Below, piece after piece: positions 19,946 through 31,169 of a DNA stretch of 64,000 nt. The DNA comes from Rhodococcus sp. NBC_00297. Its GTDB lineage: Bacteria > Actinomycetota > Actinomycetes > Mycobacteriales > Mycobacteriaceae. Both the position numbers and the translations under genes were made by a program. The notes beneath the pieces were generated by a model. The model was not told where the DNA came from. It did not search any database and worked only from the letters and a program-made list of their open reading frames with translations. The stretch lies in contig NZ_CP108041.1 in assembly GCF_036173065.1 (NCBI RefSeq), forward strand, positions 124,001 through 188,000. Reading direction: 5' to 3'. Position 1 is the first letter of the stretch. Every line of letters starts with the position of its first letter.

Positions 19946-22726
19946 TCATGCGGCATCGACGGCGACGACTCCGCGCCGTATCGCCGAGATCGCCTTCGTG
20001 GCGGTCGCGGTGACCTCGTCGTCGGGGGACGCCGAGCGGATCTGGTCGAGCAGATCGATGACCTGGCGGCACCACCGTACGAAGTCTCCGCCGGACAGGG
20101 CGCGGCCGTGCTGACCCGCGGCGAACAGCACGTCCTCGAGCGACTCCTTGCGAGCCCACTTGTAGACGGCCACCGCGAACCCGGTGTCGGGTTCCCGCGT
20201 CGGAGGCAGCTTCAGTCGGATCTCGTCCGCGCGGAGCTCGTGCCACGCGGCGACGGTGCGGGTCAACGCGTGTCGGATGTTCCCGGTCGGACCCTGCTCC
20301 GCGCTCTCACCCTCCTGGCGCGACTCGTACACGACGGTCGAGACCACGGCGGCGAGCTCGGCCGGCCCGAGGCCGCGCCAGATTCCCTCGGCGAGGCACT
20401 CCGCGACCAGCAGGTCCGACTCCGAGTACAGACGTCCGAGCTTGGCTCCACGGTCGGTGACCGCGACCTCGCCGTCAGGACCGGCGGCCAGATAGCCGCG
20501 CTCGGTGAGCAGCGCCAGGATGCGATCGAAGGTACGGGCCAACGAGTTGGTGGTCGCGGCGACCTTCTGCTTCATCGCATCGGTGTCACGTTCGAGCCGA
20601 CTGTACTTCTCGGCCAGCCGGGCGAGGTGCTCACGATCCGGCCAGGTGTGGCACGGATGCGAGCGGACGGCGCGGCGCAGCACTCCGAGCTCGCGATCGT
20701 CGCCTGCCGACGACTGCCGACGCCGACCGCGTCCCGGCGCGCTGATCCCCGTTCCCCGGAGCGCGGACGCCAGATCACGACGGGTCTGCGCCGTGCGGTG
20801 ATCGACGTGGCGGGGAAGGCGCATGTGGCCGAGAGCCGACACCGGTGTGGGGAAGTCCGCCGACGACACGCGCCCCGCCCACTTGTCCTCGGTGAGCACC
20901 AGCGGCCGCGGGTCCACCGAGTTCGCGTCGGTCTCCAGGACGACAGCCAGTCCCGAGCGTCGACCGGACGGGATGGAGATGACGTCGCCGCGCCGCAGCG
21001 ACACCAGCGACGTGACGGCATCGTTGCGACGATCCGTGCGGCCCTGACGCTCGAGCTCGCGTTCGCGCTCCTTGAGGCGCGCGCGCAGGGCGGTGTACTC
21101 GACGTAGGGCGAGTCCTCGCCGCCCAACTTGCCGAGCAACTCGCGCCGAGCCACGGCGTTCTTCTCGATACCGCGCACCAACCCGACGACGGACGCATCG
21201 GCCTGGTACTGCGCGAACGACCGCTCGAGCAGCATCCGGGACGCGTCGACACCCATCCGGTCGACCAGGTTCACCGCCATGTTGTACGAGGGGCGGAACG
21301 AACTCCGCAGGGGGAACGTACGGGTGGAGGCCAACCCGGCCACCTCGGTCGGCTCGACACCCGACTGCCACAGCACCACCGCATGACCCTCGACGTCGAT
21401 ACCGCGACGACCGGCGCGGCCGGTGAGTTGCGTGTACTCCCCCGCCGACAGGTTGGCGTGCGCCTCACCGTTGAACTTCACGAGGCGCTCGAGCACCACC
21501 GTCCGCGCCGGCATGTTGATGCCGAGGGCGAGGGTCTCCGTCGCGAAGACCGCGCGGACCAGACCGCGAACGAACAGTTCCTCGACCGTGTGCCGGAACA
21601 CCGGCAGCATCCCTGCGTGATGCGCGGCGATGCCCCGCTCGAGGGCGTCGCGCCACTCCCAGTAGCCGAGCACCTCGAGGTCGCTGCGCGGGATCTCGGC
21701 GGTGTGGCGTTCGACGACCTCGGTGATCTCGCGCGCCTGCTCCTCGGAGGTCAGCCGCAGTCCCGATCGAAGACACTGATCGACGGCGCCGTCGCACCCG
21801 GCGCGGCTGAAGATGAACGTGATGGCGGGGAGCAACCCCTCCTCGTCGAGGAGCTTGATGACGTCGGGCCGCGGGATCGGACGAGATTCCGGCCGGCCGG
21901 GGCGGCCACCGGACCGACCCGACCGCGGGCCACGGCCGCGTGGGGCCTCCCAGGCGCCCATGCGCTCGGCCTGCACTCGTTCCTTGACGTACCGGACGAG
22001 GTTCTTGTCCACGACCACGCCGCCCGGAGCACCGTTGTTCGCCTCGACGTCGAAGAGGTCGAACAGGCGGCGACCGACGAGGATGTGCTGCCACAGCGGA
22101 ACCGGGCGGGTCTCGTCGACGACGACGGTGGTGTTGCCCCGCACCGTCTCCATCCAGGCGCCGAACTCCTCGGCGTTGCTCACCGTCGCCGACAGGCTGA
22201 CGAGCCGGACGTCCTCGGACAGGTGCAGGATGACCTCCTCCCACACGGCGCCGCGGAACCGGTCGGCGAGGTAGTGCACCTCGTCCATCACCACGTGCGA
22301 GAGTCCGCGCAGCGCAGGCGATTCCGCGTACAGCATGTTGCGGAGCACCTCGGTGGTCATGATGACGATCGGTGCGTCCGAGTTGATGCTCTGGTCACCG
22401 GTCAGCAGGCCGACGTAGCCCTTGCCGTAGCGCGCGACGAGCTCGGCGTACTTCTGGTTGCTCAGTGCCTTGATGGGGGTGGTGTAGAAACACTTCGCGC
22501 CGCTGGTGAGTGCGAGGTGGACGGCGAACTCGCCGACGACGGTCTTGCCGGCTCCGGTCGGCGCGCACACCAGTACGCCGTGCCCGTCCTCGAGGGCCGA
22601 GCACGCACGGATCTGGAAGGGATCGAGCGGGAACGGAAGCGACGCCGCGAACTCGGTCAGCTTCGGCCCGTCCACGAGTCGAGTCCGGATGTCGCCGGTG
22701 TTCTGCTGCCCGCTGTGATTGGCCAC
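19946..22726 (-). CDS. helY: HelY, Ski2/Mtr4-like DEAD-box RNA helicase
   Basis: The 926-residue protein is a superfamily 2 helicase. The Q-rich start [31 protein letters not shown] includes Walker A (split here: GAGKT), followed by the DEVH motif in [19 protein letters not shown] (motif III), and the C-domain motifs [11 protein letters not shown] and [12 protein letters not shown]. The C-terminal DSHCT domain is present. It probably unwinds structured RNA in decay or processing. The GTG start at 22726 has TAATCT six bases before it (22733-22738), suggesting a leaderless mRNA. As in mycobacteria, tatC and tatA are next upstream. Confidence 0.93.
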   Translation of the reverse strand: MANHSGQQNTGDIRTRLVDGPKLTEFAASLPFPLDPFQIRACSALEDGHGVLVCAPTGAGKTVVGEFAVHLALTSGAKCFYTTPIKALSNQKYAELVARYGKGYVGLLTGDQSINSDAPIVIMTTEVLRNMLYAESPALRGLSHVVMDEVHYLADRFRGAVWEEVILHLSEDVRLVSLSATVSNAEEFGAWMETVRGNTTVVVDETRPVPLWQHILVGRRLFDLFDVEANNGAPGGVVVDKNLVRYVKERVQAERMGAWEAPRGRGPRSGRSGGRPGRPESRPIPRPDVIKLLDEEGLLPAITFIFSRAGCDGAVDQCLRSGLRLTSEEQAREITEVVERHTAEIPRSDLEVLGYWEWRDALERGIAAHHAGMLPVFRHTVEELFVRGLVRAVFATETLALGINMPARTVVLERLVKFNGEAHANLSAGEYTQLTGRAGRRGIDVEGHAVVLWQSGVEPTEVAGLASTRTFPLRSSFRPSYNMAVNLVDRMGVDASRMLLERSFAQYQADASVVGLVRGIEKNAVARRELLGKLGGEDSPYVEYTALRARLKERERELERQGRTDRRNDAVTSLVSLRRGDVISIPSGRRSGLAVVLETDANSVDPRPLVLTEDKWAGRVSSADFPTPVSALGHMRLPRHVDHRTAQTRRDLASALRGTGISAPGRGRRRQSSAGDDRELGVLRRAVRSHPCHTWPDREHLARLAEKYSRLERDTDAMKQKVAATTNSLARTFDRILALLTERGYLAAGPDGEVAVTDRGAKLGRLYSESDLLVAECLAEGIWRGLGPAELAAVVSTVVYESRQEGESAEQGPTGNIRHALTRTVAAWHELRADEIRLKLPPTREPDTGFAVAVYKWARKESLEDVLFAAGQHGRALSGGDFVRWCRQVIDLLDQIRSASPDDEVTATATKAISAIRRGVVAVDAA

Positions 22727-22781
22727 GACTCCAGATTAGAGGGTGTCCGCCGATGGGGGTCACTCAGACAGCGTGGGCAAC

Positions 22782-23723
22782 TCAGAGAGTGTCGGAGTAG
22801 TCGGCGTCGGCGTCGTGACGCACCGGGACGGGCCTGCCGACCGGGGCGGCCGAGGTGTCGAGAGGCGACGCCTCGTCATCGGAGACGTTCCCCCACTCCT
22901 CGGTCTCGCGCCGTGCGCGCCGTCGATCGTTGACGCGCGCGATCTGGATGGCGAACTCGACGAGGATGCTCAGCGCGAGCGCCAGCGCGGTCATCGAGAA
23001 GGGGTCACCGCCGGGCGTGACGACGGCGGCGAAGGCGAACATCGCGAAGATGAGCCCGCGACGCCAGCCGCGGAGCTTCTCGTACTTCAGGACGCCGACG
23101 GCGTTGAGCGCGACGATCAAAAGCGGGATCTCGAAGCTGACGCCGAAGATGACGAGCAGGTTGATGACGAAGCCGAAGTACTCGGCGCCACTGAGAGCGG
23201 TGACCTGGACGTTGTCGCCGATGGTCAGCAGGAAGTGCAGGGCCTTCGCGACGACGATGTAGGCGAGGACGGCGCCGGAGACGAAGAGCACGGCCGCCGC
23301 CGTGACGAACGAGATGGCGTAGCGCCGTTCCTGGCGGTAGAGGCCGGGCGTGATGAACGCCCACACCTGATAGAGCCAGATGGGGCAGGCGAGCACGACG
23401 CCCGCGGTGATGGCCACCTTGAACCGGAGCATGAACTGCTCGAACGGTCCGGTGGCGAGCAGCCGACACGTGCCGTCGTCGGTGAGCTCGGCACGACTCT
23501 CGGACGGGAGCGAGCAGTACGGCCCGCGGAGCAGGTCACCGAGCGACTCGATACCCAGCAGCGAGTGCGAGTACCAGAAGAACCCCACGATCGTGGTGAG
23601 GACGATGGCCAGCATCGACCACAGCAGACGCGTGCGGAGCTCGTAGAGATGCTCCACCAACGACATGGTGCCGTCTGGATTGACGCGACGCCTGCGCTGT
23701 CGCGGATCGAACGGTATGCGCAC
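22782..23723 (-). CDS. tatC: Sec-independent translocase TatC
   Basis: TatC is the six-helix membrane core of the twin-arginine translocase, which receives folded proteins with RR signal peptides. The 313-residue protein has the conserved cytosolic start [16 protein letters not shown], the periplasmic loop and [19 protein letters not shown], and several clear membrane helices (for example [21 protein letters not shown]). The charged tail after residue 260 is typical of actinobacteria. The GTG start reads [13 protein letters not shown]. It follows tatA by 155 bases on the same strand and precedes helY. Confidence 0.95.
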   Translation of the reverse strand: MRIPFDPRQRRRRVNPDGTMSLVEHLYELRTRLLWSMLAIVLTTIVGFFWYSHSLLGIESLGDLLRGPYCSLPSESRAELTDDGTCRLLATGPFEQFMLRFKVAITAGVVLACPIWLYQVWAFITPGLYRQERRYAISFVTAAAVLFVSGAVLAYIVVAKALHFLLTIGDNVQVTALSGAEYFGFVINLLVIFGVSFEIPLLIVALNAVGVLKYEKLRGWRRGLIFAMFAFAAVVTPGGDPFSMTALALALSILVEFAIQIARVNDRRRARRETEEWGNVSDDEASPLDTSAAPVGRPVPVRHDADADYSDTL

Positions 23724-23775
23724 GGTGACTCTTCGCCTGTCGACTGCGGTGCCTGGACTGAAGACTGTGGTTCGC

Positions 23776-23827
23776 GGTGACGGGTGCCGAGGTGCGCACG
23801 CCGCAGCGGGCGCGAACCTCGGTCACC
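23776..23827 (-). other. Hairpin in the tatA-tatC gap
   Basis: Outer arms GGTGA/TCACC and inner arms CCGAGGT/ACCTCGG (23787-23793 and 23816-23822) could fold the leader between tatA and tatC. No run of U follows. It might lower read-through so TatA is made in excess over TatC, but this is only a possibility. Confidence 0.3.
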
Positions 23828-23878
23828 ACCCACGAAACGGCCGAGGCGACATCGCCCCGACCGTGGTGCCTGCGAGTG

Positions 23879-24154
23879 TCAGGCCGAGCGCGGGTGCTGC
23901 TCGTGCGTCGGTTCGGTCGACGCGACGGTCGGGGTGACCGTGTTCGGGGACGGCAACTGCGACTGCGGTGCCGGCGCCGTGTTCGTGGTGGTGTCCGGCT
24001 TCTTGCCGTCGTTCTGCATCTCCTGCACTTCACTCTTGAAGATGCGCATCGAGCGTCCCAGGCCACGTGCGGCCTCGGGCAGCTTCTTCGATCCGAACAG
24101 CAGTACGAGCACGACGATCAGGACGATCCAGTGCCAGGGTTGTAACGCACCCAT
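23879..24154 (-). CDS. tatA: Sec-independent translocase TatA
   Basis: The 91-residue protein has the TatA layout: a short N-terminal membrane helix ([15 protein letters not shown]), the [14 protein letters not shown] hinge and amphipathic helix, and a polar, proline-rich tail. TatA multiplies to form the pore-like assembly that lets folded cargo cross the membrane with TatC. It lies upstream of tatC on the same strand, downstream of pafC. TatB is not in the window; actinobacteria encode it elsewhere. Confidence 0.95.
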   Translation of the reverse strand: MGALQPWHWIVLIVVLVLLFGSKKLPEAARGLGRSMRIFKSEVQEMQNDGKKPDTTTNTAPAPQSQLPSPNTVTPTVASTEPTHEQHPRSA

Positions 24155-24294
24155 GAAAACCTCCCAGTTTCGGTGGATTCGATGCTACCGGACCCGAGGG
24201 CTCCCACCCGGTGTCCGGTGGACCCGCGTACCTACCGTTCGCCGAGAGTTCACCGGACGAGTCCTGCATGTACGGACGACTCGAGATGGGCCGG

Positions 24295-25257
24295 TCACGC
24301 TCCCGAGACGGCGCGATAGACGTCGAGGGCGTCGCGCGACCGAGCGGTGACCTCACGAACCAGTGCGGGCGGTCCGAGCACCCGCACTCCCGACCCCAGA
24401 CCCAGCGCCAGACGGCTCATCCAGTCGAGCGTCGCGAATCGCATCGAGACCTCGATCGAGCCGTCGTCGTGCGCAGCGGTCTGCGTCATGGGGTAGTAGT
24501 CCAGAATCCACACGTGGTCGGGTGCGACGACGAGCCGTGCGAGCGGCAGTGACGGATCGTCGTGGAAGAGATCGAGTGCGTCCCCACCGGTCCGGGCCTG
24601 CTCGGGCGGTGCGGACGGCTCGTCCAGCTCGGTCGCGGCATCGATGCGGTCCAGCCGGAACAGCCGGACGCCCTCCGCGTCGCGGCACCAGGCCTGCAGG
24701 TAGCTCTGGTCGTCGACGAGGACGATGCGCAACGGATCGACGGTGCGTTCGGACACCACGTCCCGCGATGCCGAGTAGTAGGTGATGTGCAGCGCGCGAC
24801 CGCGGGCGAGCGCCCCACGGACGGTCGTGACACTGGGACTCTCCTGCGGCTCGGGCGTGTCGTCCGGCCCCTCGGCCGCCGCGACGCCCGCCGCGGCCTC
24901 GATCTTCGCGATGGCGCGGTACGCCGCGGACGGGTCCACCATGCCGGGCATCTCGACGAGTGACCGCAGCGCGATGAGCAGTGCGGTCGCTTCCGTGGAC
25001 GTCAGGCGCAGCGGCCTGTCGATACCGGCGGAGAACGTGACCTCGATGCTGTCCTCGGAGAACGACAGATCGATGAGATCGCCCGGACCGTATCCGGGCA
25101 GTCCGCACATCCACAGCTGGTTCAGGTCGTCCATCAGCTGTTTGGTCGTGACCCCGAGCTCGGCCGCGGCGTCGGCCGCGCTGATACCCGGATTGGCGAT
25201 GAAGTACGGCACGAGGTTGAGCAGCCGGGCCAGCCGCGAGGACAGGCGAACGCTCAT
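24295..25257 (-). CDS. pafC: WYL-domain DNA-damage activator PafC
   Basis: PafC pairs with PafB to form the activator of LexA-independent DNA-damage genes, acting at RecA-NDp promoters. The 320-residue protein has a winged helix at its start (RLLNLVPYFIANPGISAADAAAELGV) and a WYL domain (ALHITYYSASRDVVSERTVDPLRIVLVDDQSYLQAWC) with a C-terminal extension. The ATG at 25257 overlaps the pafB stop (ATGA), so the two are made together, as their joint function needs. Two promoters of the matching type were found in this window, at 2933 and 36220. Confidence 0.92.
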   Translation of the reverse strand: MSVRLSSRLARLLNLVPYFIANPGISAADAAAELGVTTKQLMDDLNQLWMCGLPGYGPGDLIDLSFSEDSIEVTFSAGIDRPLRLTSTEATALLIALRSLVEMPGMVDPSAAYRAIAKIEAAAGVAAAEGPDDTPEPQESPSVTTVRGALARGRALHITYYSASRDVVSERTVDPLRIVLVDDQSYLQAWCRDAEGVRLFRLDRIDAATELDEPSAPPEQARTGGDALDLFHDDPSLPLARLVVAPDHVWILDYYPMTQTAAHDDGSIEVSMRFATLDWMSRLALGLGSGVRVLGPPALVREVTARSRDALDVYRAVSGA

Positions 25258-26270
25258 GAGCTGCTCCCGGGCGAGACGGCGTCGGTCGGCGCGCGGTGCG
25301 CGCTCACGGACAGGGTGCCGACGACGATGTCGCGGAGTTCGGTCGGCGACAGCACGATCGCGTCGGCGCCGTGGCCGGCGACCACCCGGGCGATCCACTC
25401 CCACGACCGCACCGGGATGCGGACCACGGAACCGCGTCGCCCCACGAGATCACGTGTCTCCACCTCGGTGCCGAGACGGCGCAGCTCGAGTCCGCGTCCC
25501 TCCGACACCCAGACGTCGGCGCTGCCCGCCACGTCACCGCTCGCGGCGGCGCGGGCCACGATGACACCGAGATCGACGTCGTCGGGCTTGCGCACCGATC
25601 CCGCCGGTCCGAAGGCCACGACGTCGTCCCCGATCCGTGACAGGCGGAAGGTACGGACGGCGTCGCGCTCGGTGTCGTGCCCGACGAGGTACCAGCGTCC
25701 GGAGTGGGTGACCACTCCCCACGGCTCGACGGTGCGCTCCCGGAAGGGGGCGGCCGGGGTGGAACGGTGCGAGAACCGCACGGACCGGCCGGCGTCGATA
25801 GCAGCGAGCAGCTTGCCCAGCGCGGGCTCGGAACCTCGACTGCGGGACGGAACGGCGGTCACGGCGGCCGGCGAGTTCTCGGTGTCCACCTGCACGCCCG
25901 CGGCGCGCAACTTCAACATCGCGCTCTGAGCGGCGGAGGTGAGCTCGGGCGACTCCCAGAGTTGGACGGCCACGGCGACCGCAGCGGCTTCGTCGCTGGC
26001 CAGGTCGACGTCGGGGAGTTCGTACCGATCGCGGTTGATGCGGTACCCCTCGACCGTCGAGAAACGCGAGATCTGACCGGTCTCGAGCGGGACGCCGAGA
26101 TCACGCAGCTCGTTCTTGTCGCGCTCGAACATGCGACTGAAGGCCTCGTCGCTCGCCGAGTCCTCGTATCCGGCGACGGACTCGCGGATGCGCTCGGCGG
26201 TCAGGTACTGCCGTGTCGAGAGCAGGCAGATGACGAGGTTCATCAACCGCTCGACTTTGGAGATCGCCAC
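25254..26270 (-). CDS. pafB: WYL-domain DNA-damage activator PafB
   Basis: PafB (338 residues) has an N-terminal helix-turn-helix (MAISKVERLMNLVICLLSTRQYLTAERI) and a WYL domain (VRFSHRSTPAAPFRERTVEPWGVVTHSGRWYLVGHD), followed by a WCX-type C-terminal part. With PafC it responds to DNA damage, probably through a nucleic-acid ligand bound to the WYL domain (family knowledge). The GTG start has TAGGCT six bases before it (26277-26282), suggesting a leaderless mRNA separate from pafA, about 90 bases away. Confidence 0.92.
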   Translation of the reverse strand: MAISKVERLMNLVICLLSTRQYLTAERIRESVAGYEDSASDEAFSRMFERDKNELRDLGVPLETGQISRFSTVEGYRINRDRYELPDVDLASDEAAAVAVAVQLWESPELTSAAQSAMLKLRAAGVQVDTENSPAAVTAVPSRSRGSEPALGKLLAAIDAGRSVRFSHRSTPAAPFRERTVEPWGVVTHSGRWYLVGHDTERDAVRTFRLSRIGDDVVAFGPAGSVRKPDDVDLGVIVARAAASGDVAGSADVWVSEGRGLELRRLGTEVETRDLVGRRGSVVRIPVRSWEWIARVVAGHGADAIVLSPTELRDIVVGTLSVSAHRAPTDAVSPGSSS

Positions 26271-26363
26271 CGACCCAGCCTAGTGGCTGAGCATCTCCCC
26301 ACCCGTGCGCATCGCCGGGGTGGGGAGGACGGGACTCCTGTGGAGAAGGAGGACCGTCGGCCT

Positions 26364-27722
26364 CTACATCGACGCGATCAGGCGCTCCACGCGCTCGTCG
26401 ACCGAGCGGAACGGGTCCTTGCACAGCACCGTGCGCTGAGCCTGGTCGTTGAGCTTGAGATGCACCCAGTCGACGGTGAAGTCGCGTCCCGCCTCCTGTG
26501 CGGCGCTGATGAACTCGCCACGCAGCTTCGCGCGTGTCGTCTGCGGCGGCGTGTTCACCGCCTCGTCGATCTGGTCGTCCTCGGTGACGCGCTTGACCAG
26601 TCCCTTGCGCTGCAGCACGTCGAAGACGCCGCGGCCGCGCTTGATGTCGTGATAGGCCAGGTCGAGCTGGGCGATCTTCGGGTCGGACAGGTCCATCGAG
26701 TACCTGTCCTGATAGCGATCGAACAGCTTGCGCTTGATCACCCAGTCGATCTCGGTGTCCACCTTGGCGAAGTCCTGCGCCTCGACGGCGTCGAGGGTGC
26801 GGCCCCACAGGTCGACGACCTGCTCGATCTGCGCGTCCGGCTCGCGGTTGCGCAGGTGCTCGACGGCGCGGGCGTGGTACTCGCGCTGGATCTCGAGTGC
26901 ACTGGCCTGGCGTCCCCCCGCGAGGCGGACGGGGCGCCGCCCCGTCGAGTCGTGGGACACCTCGCGGATGGCGCGAATCGGATTGTCCAGGGCGAAGTCT
27001 CGGAACGAGACGCCCGCCTCGATCATCTCCAGGACGAGCGCTGCGGTGCCGACCTTGAGCATGGTCGTCGGCTCGGCCATGTTGGAGTCGCCGACGATGA
27101 CGTGCAGACGACGGTACTTCTCGGCGTCGGCATGCGGTTCGTCGCGCGTGTTGATGATGGGCCGTGAGCGGGTGGTCGCGGACGACACGCCCTCCCAGAT
27201 GTGCTCGGCGCGCTGCGAGAGGCAGAACGTGGCGGCCTTCGGCGTCTGCAGGATCTTGCCCGCGCCGCAGATGAGCTGGCGGGTGACCAGGAACGGCAAC
27301 AGCACGTCGGAGATGCGGGAGAACTCGCCGGCGCGCACCACGAGGTAGTTCTCGTGGCAGCCGTAGGAGTTGCCCGCGGAGTCGGTGTTGTTCTTGAACA
27401 GGTAGATGTCGCCGCCGATGCCCTCCTCGACGAGACGCTGCTCGGCGTCGATGAGCAGGTCCTCGAGAACACGCTCGCCGGCGCGGTCGTGCGTGACCAG
27501 CTGCAGAAGGCTGTCGCACTCGGCAGTGGCGTACTCGGGATGGGAGCCGACGTCCAGGTAGAGCCGCGCACCGTTGCGCAGGAACACGTTGGAGCTGCGT
27601 CCCCACGACACGACACGCCGGAACAGATACCGGGCCACCTCGTCCGGGCTGAGTCGACGGTGCCCGTGGAACGTGCACGTCACACCGAACTCGGTCTCGA
27701 TCCCCATGATTCGTCGCTGCAC
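26364..27722 (-). CDS. pafA: Pup-protein ligase PafA
   Basis: PafA joins the C-terminal glutamate of Pup to lysines of target proteins using ATP, marking them for the proteasome. The 452-residue protein starts [15 protein letters not shown] and has the glutamine-synthetase-like site: [37 protein letters not shown] and [22 protein letters not shown]. The length equals that of the M. tuberculosis protein from the same GTG start. TACTGT lies six bases before it (27729-27734). The frame extends ten codons upstream to an ATG, which the promoter position argues against. It is divergent from the PAP2 fusion gene. Confidence 0.95.
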   Translation of the reverse strand: MQRRIMGIETEFGVTCTFHGHRRLSPDEVARYLFRRVVSWGRSSNVFLRNGARLYLDVGSHPEYATAECDSLLQLVTHDRAGERVLEDLLIDAEQRLVEEGIGGDIYLFKNNTDSAGNSYGCHENYLVVRAGEFSRISDVLLPFLVTRQLICGAGKILQTPKAATFCLSQRAEHIWEGVSSATTRSRPIINTRDEPHADAEKYRRLHVIVGDSNMAEPTTMLKVGTAALVLEMIEAGVSFRDFALDNPIRAIREVSHDSTGRRPVRLAGGRQASALEIQREYHARAVEHLRNREPDAQIEQVVDLWGRTLDAVEAQDFAKVDTEIDWVIKRKLFDRYQDRYSMDLSDPKIAQLDLAYHDIKRGRGVFDVLQRKGLVKRVTEDDQIDEAVNTPPQTTRAKLRGEFISAAQEAGRDFTVDWVHLKLNDQAQRTVLCKDPFRSVDERVERLIASM

Positions 27723-27793
27723 ACTTCGACAGTACAACGGCATCGACCGCGGCATCGGCTACCCGAGCCCGTGGCAGCCGTAGTGTGGCGCAG

Positions 27794-29278
27794 GTGAATC
27801 CCCGATCGCTGCGCGGCCGCACCCGTTCCGTCGATCTGGCGCTGGTGAAGGCCAGTTTCGCGTCGCGACCGTCGGGGTTGGACCCCGCGCTGCGCACGCT
27901 CACCGGGCTCGCCGATCACAGTGTTCTGTGGGCGATCGTGGCGTCGGCGCTCGCCGCGTCCGGCGGCCCCCGACGACGAGGTGCCGTACGCGGCATGCTC
28001 GCGGTCGTGGGTGCCAGCTCGCTCGCGAACGGGGTGCTCAAGCCGCTGCTCCCCCGCGATCGTCCACCGGCCGCGTCGGTCCCCGCGCTCCGGCGGATCA
28101 TGACCCCACCCGTGTCGTCGTCGTTCCCGTCGGGTCACGCCGCCTCCGCCGCGGCGTTCGCGACGGGCGTGGCGCTCGAGGCTCCGCTCGCCGGTCTCCT
28201 CGTCGCCCCGCTGGCCGCGACCGTCGCGTACTCGCGAGTGCACGTCGGTGTGCACTGGCCGTCGGACGTGGTGGTGGGCGCTGCGCTCGGGGTCGCGGTC
28301 GCGCTGTCGACCCGCCGCTGGTGGGCCGTGCGCTCCACCGAGTCGGCCGAGTTGGGCCCCGCGGGGCTGGCGCCCGCCCTGCACGAGGGTGAGGGGATGC
28401 TCGTGCTGGTCAATCCGGGCGCGGGCACCCACAATTCGGAGGTCGTCGCCGACGTGGCGAAGGCCCTGCCGAGGGCGCGGTTCCTCGAGCCGGACGCCGA
28501 CGACGACTTCACCGCCCAGTTCGTCCGCGCCGCAGGATCGGACGTGCTCGCGCTCGGAGTCTGCGGAGGCGACGGCACGGTGGCCGCTGCCGTCGCGGCC
28601 GCGGTGCGGACGGGGCTCCCTCTCGCGGTGTTCCCCGGCGGCACGCTGAACCACTTCGCACGGGACGTCGGCGCGGTCGAGGTGTCGGTCACCGCGGACG
28701 CCGTCACTCGCGGCGCGTCCAGCCGGGTGGATCTCGGCGGTGTGAGTATCGACGGCGGTGAGGAGATCCTCTTCGTCAACACCGCCAGCATCGGGGGCTA
28801 CCCGGATTCGGTTCGGCTGCGGGACAAGTGGAGCTCACGCATCGGGAAGTGGCCCGCGGCCGCGGCCGCGATGGTGGCCGTCCTGGCGGTGGCCGAGCCG
28901 ATGCACGTGGAGATCGACGGGCGCCGCGACTCGGTGTGGATGATGTTCGTCGGCAACGGCACCTACACGCCGGGTGATCAGGTGCCCATGTCGCGGCCGT
29001 CGATCGCGAGCGGTGTGCTGGACGTGCGGTTCCTGCGCGCGCACATGCGGCTCTCGCGTACCCGCCTCGCACTCGCCGCGATGACCGGGACTCTCGGCAC
29101 GTCGCCCACCTACCGTCATCTGCGGGTGCCGGCGGTCTCGGTGCGCAACCTGCAGACCACGGTGGCGGTGGCGGTGGACGGGGAGGTGGCGGGCGAGGGC
29201 CGGGCCTTCGACTACCGGGCCCGGCCCTCGCTGCTCACGCTGTACGGAACGGGCACCGCCGCCGCGCCGCGCGCGTGA
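27794..29278 (+). CDS. Membrane PAP2 phosphatase-diacylglycerol kinase fusion
   Basis: The 494-residue protein joins two lipid enzymes. Residues about 20-185 form a PAP2 phosphatase with KPLLPRDRP, PSGHAAS and SRVHVGVHWPSD, the three phosphatase motifs, set in membrane helices. Residues about 200-490 form a diacylglycerol kinase/sphingosine kinase-like domain with VNPGAGTHN, GVCGGDGTVAA and GGTLNHFARD. It may recycle phosphatidic acid or other lipid phosphates, but the substrate is not known. A GTG at 27785 is in frame, but TAGTGT (27781-27786) overlaps it; GTG at 27794, seven bases after that box, fits a leaderless start. It sits between pafA and prcA without an evident link. Confidence 0.88.
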   Translation: MNPRSLRGRTRSVDLALVKASFASRPSGLDPALRTLTGLADHSVLWAIVASALAASGGPRRRGAVRGMLAVVGASSLANGVLKPLLPRDRPPAASVPALRRIMTPPVSSSFPSGHAASAAAFATGVALEAPLAGLLVAPLAATVAYSRVHVGVHWPSDVVVGAALGVAVALSTRRWWAVRSTESAELGPAGLAPALHEGEGMLVLVNPGAGTHNSEVVADVAKALPRARFLEPDADDDFTAQFVRAAGSDVLALGVCGGDGTVAAAVAAAVRTGLPLAVFPGGTLNHFARDVGAVEVSVTADAVTRGASSRVDLGGVSIDGGEEILFVNTASIGGYPDSVRLRDKWSSRIGKWPAAAAAMVAVLAVAEPMHVEIDGRRDSVWMMFVGNGTYTPGDQVPMSRPSIASGVLDVRFLRAHMRLSRTRLALAAMTGTLGTSPTYRHLRVPAVSVRNLQTTVAVAVDGEVAGEGRAFDYRARPSLLTLYGTGTAAAPRA

Positions 29279-29300
29279 CGGGTGCTTCGTACCCGATCGA

Positions 29301-30053
29301 TCAGGTGCCCGCAGGTTCCGAACCGGGGGGCAACAGTCCCTGGAGCGCCGCTCCGGAGATCCGCCGGAACGCACGCCTCGGCCGCGTCTGTTCGAGCACG
29401 GCCACTTCGAGACTCGTGACCTCGAGGACGCGCTTCTCCGCGGGCTCGCTCGCGGCACCGTTGGTCGGCGGCGTCGACGTGGAGTCCTGGAGCGCACCGA
29501 CTGCCAGCGCGACCGCCGCGTCGAGATCGAGCCCCGAGCGGTACTTCTCGCGCAGGACCGTCGAGATCGGTTCGGTGGCACCGCCCATGACCACGAAGTC
29601 GACCTCGTCGACGATCGAGCCGTCGTACGTGATGCGGTAGAGCTGGGACCGGGGGCTCTCGTCGACGGCACCGACCTCGGCCACGCAGATCTCCACCTCG
29701 TACGGCTTGAGCTGCTCGGTGAAGATGGTGCCGAGCGTCTGCGCGTACGCCTTGGCCAACGATCGTCCGGTGACGTCCGCACGGTCGTAGGTGTAGCCCT
29801 TGGTGTCGGCGTGCACGATGCCGGCGCGGCGTAGATTCTCGAACTCGTTGTACTTGCCCACCGCGGCGAAGCCGAGGCGGTCGTACAGCTCGCTCACCTT
29901 GTGCAGTGCGGAGGACCGGTTCTCGGCGACGAAGAGCACGCCGTCCGCGTAGGTCAGCACGACCACGCTGCGACCGCGTGCGATTCCCTTGCGCGCCAGT
30001 TCCGAACGATCGCGCATGATCTGTTCGGCGGACGCGTAGTACGGCATCGTCAT
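29301..30053 (-). CDS. prcA: Proteasome subunit alpha PrcA
   Basis: PrcA builds the outer rings of the 20S proteasome and controls the gate. The 250-residue protein begins [27 protein letters not shown] (the gate and H0 helix region, here split) and keeps [13 protein letters not shown] and [20 protein letters not shown] segments. It is not catalytic. The C-terminal tail is rich in Ala/Pro/Glu. The start overlaps the prcB stop (ATGA); pup, prcB and prcA form one operon. The 3' end faces the PAP2 fusion gene, 22 bases away. Confidence 0.95.
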   Translation of the reverse strand: MTMPYYASAEQIMRDRSELARKGIARGRSVVVLTYADGVLFVAENRSSALHKVSELYDRLGFAAVGKYNEFENLRRAGIVHADTKGYTYDRADVTGRSLAKAYAQTLGTIFTEQLKPYEVEICVAEVGAVDESPRSQLYRITYDGSIVDEVDFVVMGGATEPISTVLREKYRSGLDLDAAVALAVGALQDSTSTPPTNGAASEPAEKRVLEVTSLEVAVLEQTRPRRAFRRISGAALQGLLPPGSEPAGT

Positions 30054-30928
30054 CGGCGCGCACCCCCTTCTTCCGATCGGTCCTGCAGTACCGCACGGGC
30101 CAGAGCCTCGATGCGGTCCGATCCCACCAGGTTCGCTCCCCCGGCACCGATGGCCACCGCCGTCGGGTAGATGCCGCGGGTCAGATCCGGTCCGCCGGTC
30201 GCCGAATCGTCGTCGGCAGCGTCGTACAGCGATTCGACCGCGACGCGCAGTGCCTCGTCCTCGGTCATGTCCTCGCGGTAGAGCTTCTTCATCGCCGACT
30301 TCGCGAACAGCGATCCCGATCCCACCGCGTGGTAGCCGGACCGTTCCTCGTAGCGGCCACCGACCACGTCGTAGGAGACGATGCGCCCCGCATGGCGGGC
30401 GTCGACGGCGTCGAGGTCGTAACCGACGAGCAGCGGAACCACAGCCAGACCCTGCATGGCCGCACCGAGATTGGCCCGCACCATGGAGGACAGCTTGTTG
30501 GCCTTGCCGTTGAAGGTGAGGGAGACGCCCTCGATCTTCTCGTAGTGCTCGAGTTCGACCGCGAACAGCCGCACCAGCTCGATCGCCATGCCGGCGGTTC
30601 CCGCGATGCCGGCGGCCGAGTAGTCGTCCGTGACGTACACCTTGTCGACGTCGCGACTGGCGATGAGGTTGCCCATCGTCGCGCGGCGATCACCCGCGAG
30701 GATGACGCCGCCGTCGAAGGTGACGGCCACGATGGTGGTGCCGTGCGGTGCGATGTCGGACTGCATCGTCGCCTCCGGGGACAGAGCGAGATCCGCACGA
30801 AAACGGTTCTCGGGCAACAGGTGCGGTGCGTAGGCGCGCAGGTGTTCACTGAAGGAGGAGAACGGCGACCCGTAGCGCAGGGTGGTGTCGCTCTCGTGGG
30901 GACGGGGAACGGAGTTCGCGTCCGTCAC
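30050..30928 (-). CDS. prcB: Proteasome subunit beta PrcB
   Basis: PrcB is the catalytic N-terminal threonine hydrolase of the 20S proteasome. The 292-residue precursor has a propeptide of 63 residues; self-cleavage in [10 protein letters not shown] should expose Thr64. Other active-site residues lie in [10 protein letters not shown] and the [18 protein letters not shown] stretch; [15 protein letters not shown] and [12 protein letters not shown] are well conserved. Its GTG/ATG region overlaps the pup stop and its stop overlaps the prcA start, both by four bases, so the three are translated in a fixed ratio. Confidence 0.96.
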   Translation of the reverse strand: MTDANSVPRPHESDTTLRYGSPFSSFSEHLRAYAPHLLPENRFRADLALSPEATMQSDIAPHGTTIVAVTFDGGVILAGDRRATMGNLIASRDVDKVYVTDDYSAAGIAGTAGMAIELVRLFAVELEHYEKIEGVSLTFNGKANKLSSMVRANLGAAMQGLAVVPLLVGYDLDAVDARHAGRIVSYDVVGGRYEERSGYHAVGSGSLFAKSAMKKLYREDMTEDEALRVAVESLYDAADDDSATGGPDLTRGIYPTAVAIGAGGANLVGSDRIEALARAVLQDRSEEGGARR

Positions 30929-31116
30929 TGGCCGCCCTTTTGCACGTAGGCGCGGACGAAGTCCTCCGCGTTCTCCTCGAGCACGTCGTCGATCTCGTCG
31001 AGGAGATCGTCGGTCTCCTCGGCGAGCTTCTCGCGTCGTTCCTGACCCGATGCGCCCTCGGCCGAACCGTCGTCGTCATCGCCACCGCCGGAGCGTGTGG
31101 TCTGCTCTTGTGCCAT
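30925..31116 (-). CDS. pup: Prokaryotic ubiquitin-like protein Pup
   Basis: Pup is the disordered tag attached to proteins for proteasomal breakdown. The 63-residue protein begins [17 protein letters not shown] and has the coiled-coil helix for Mpa binding ([21 protein letters not shown]). It ends in GGQ, so Dop must deamidate the last glutamine to glutamate before PafA can use it. GAGGAGG lies seven bases before the ATG at 31116; the in-frame ATG at 31134 has no such site. The stop overlaps the prcB start. Confidence 0.96.
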   Translation of the reverse strand: MAQEQTTRSGGGDDDDGSAEGASGQERREKLAEETDDLLDEIDDVLEENAEDFVRAYVQKGGQ

Positions 31117-31169
31117 AGCCGACCTCCTCGTCACGAACCGCGTGTTCTCTCGACACGCAGCGAAACTTC

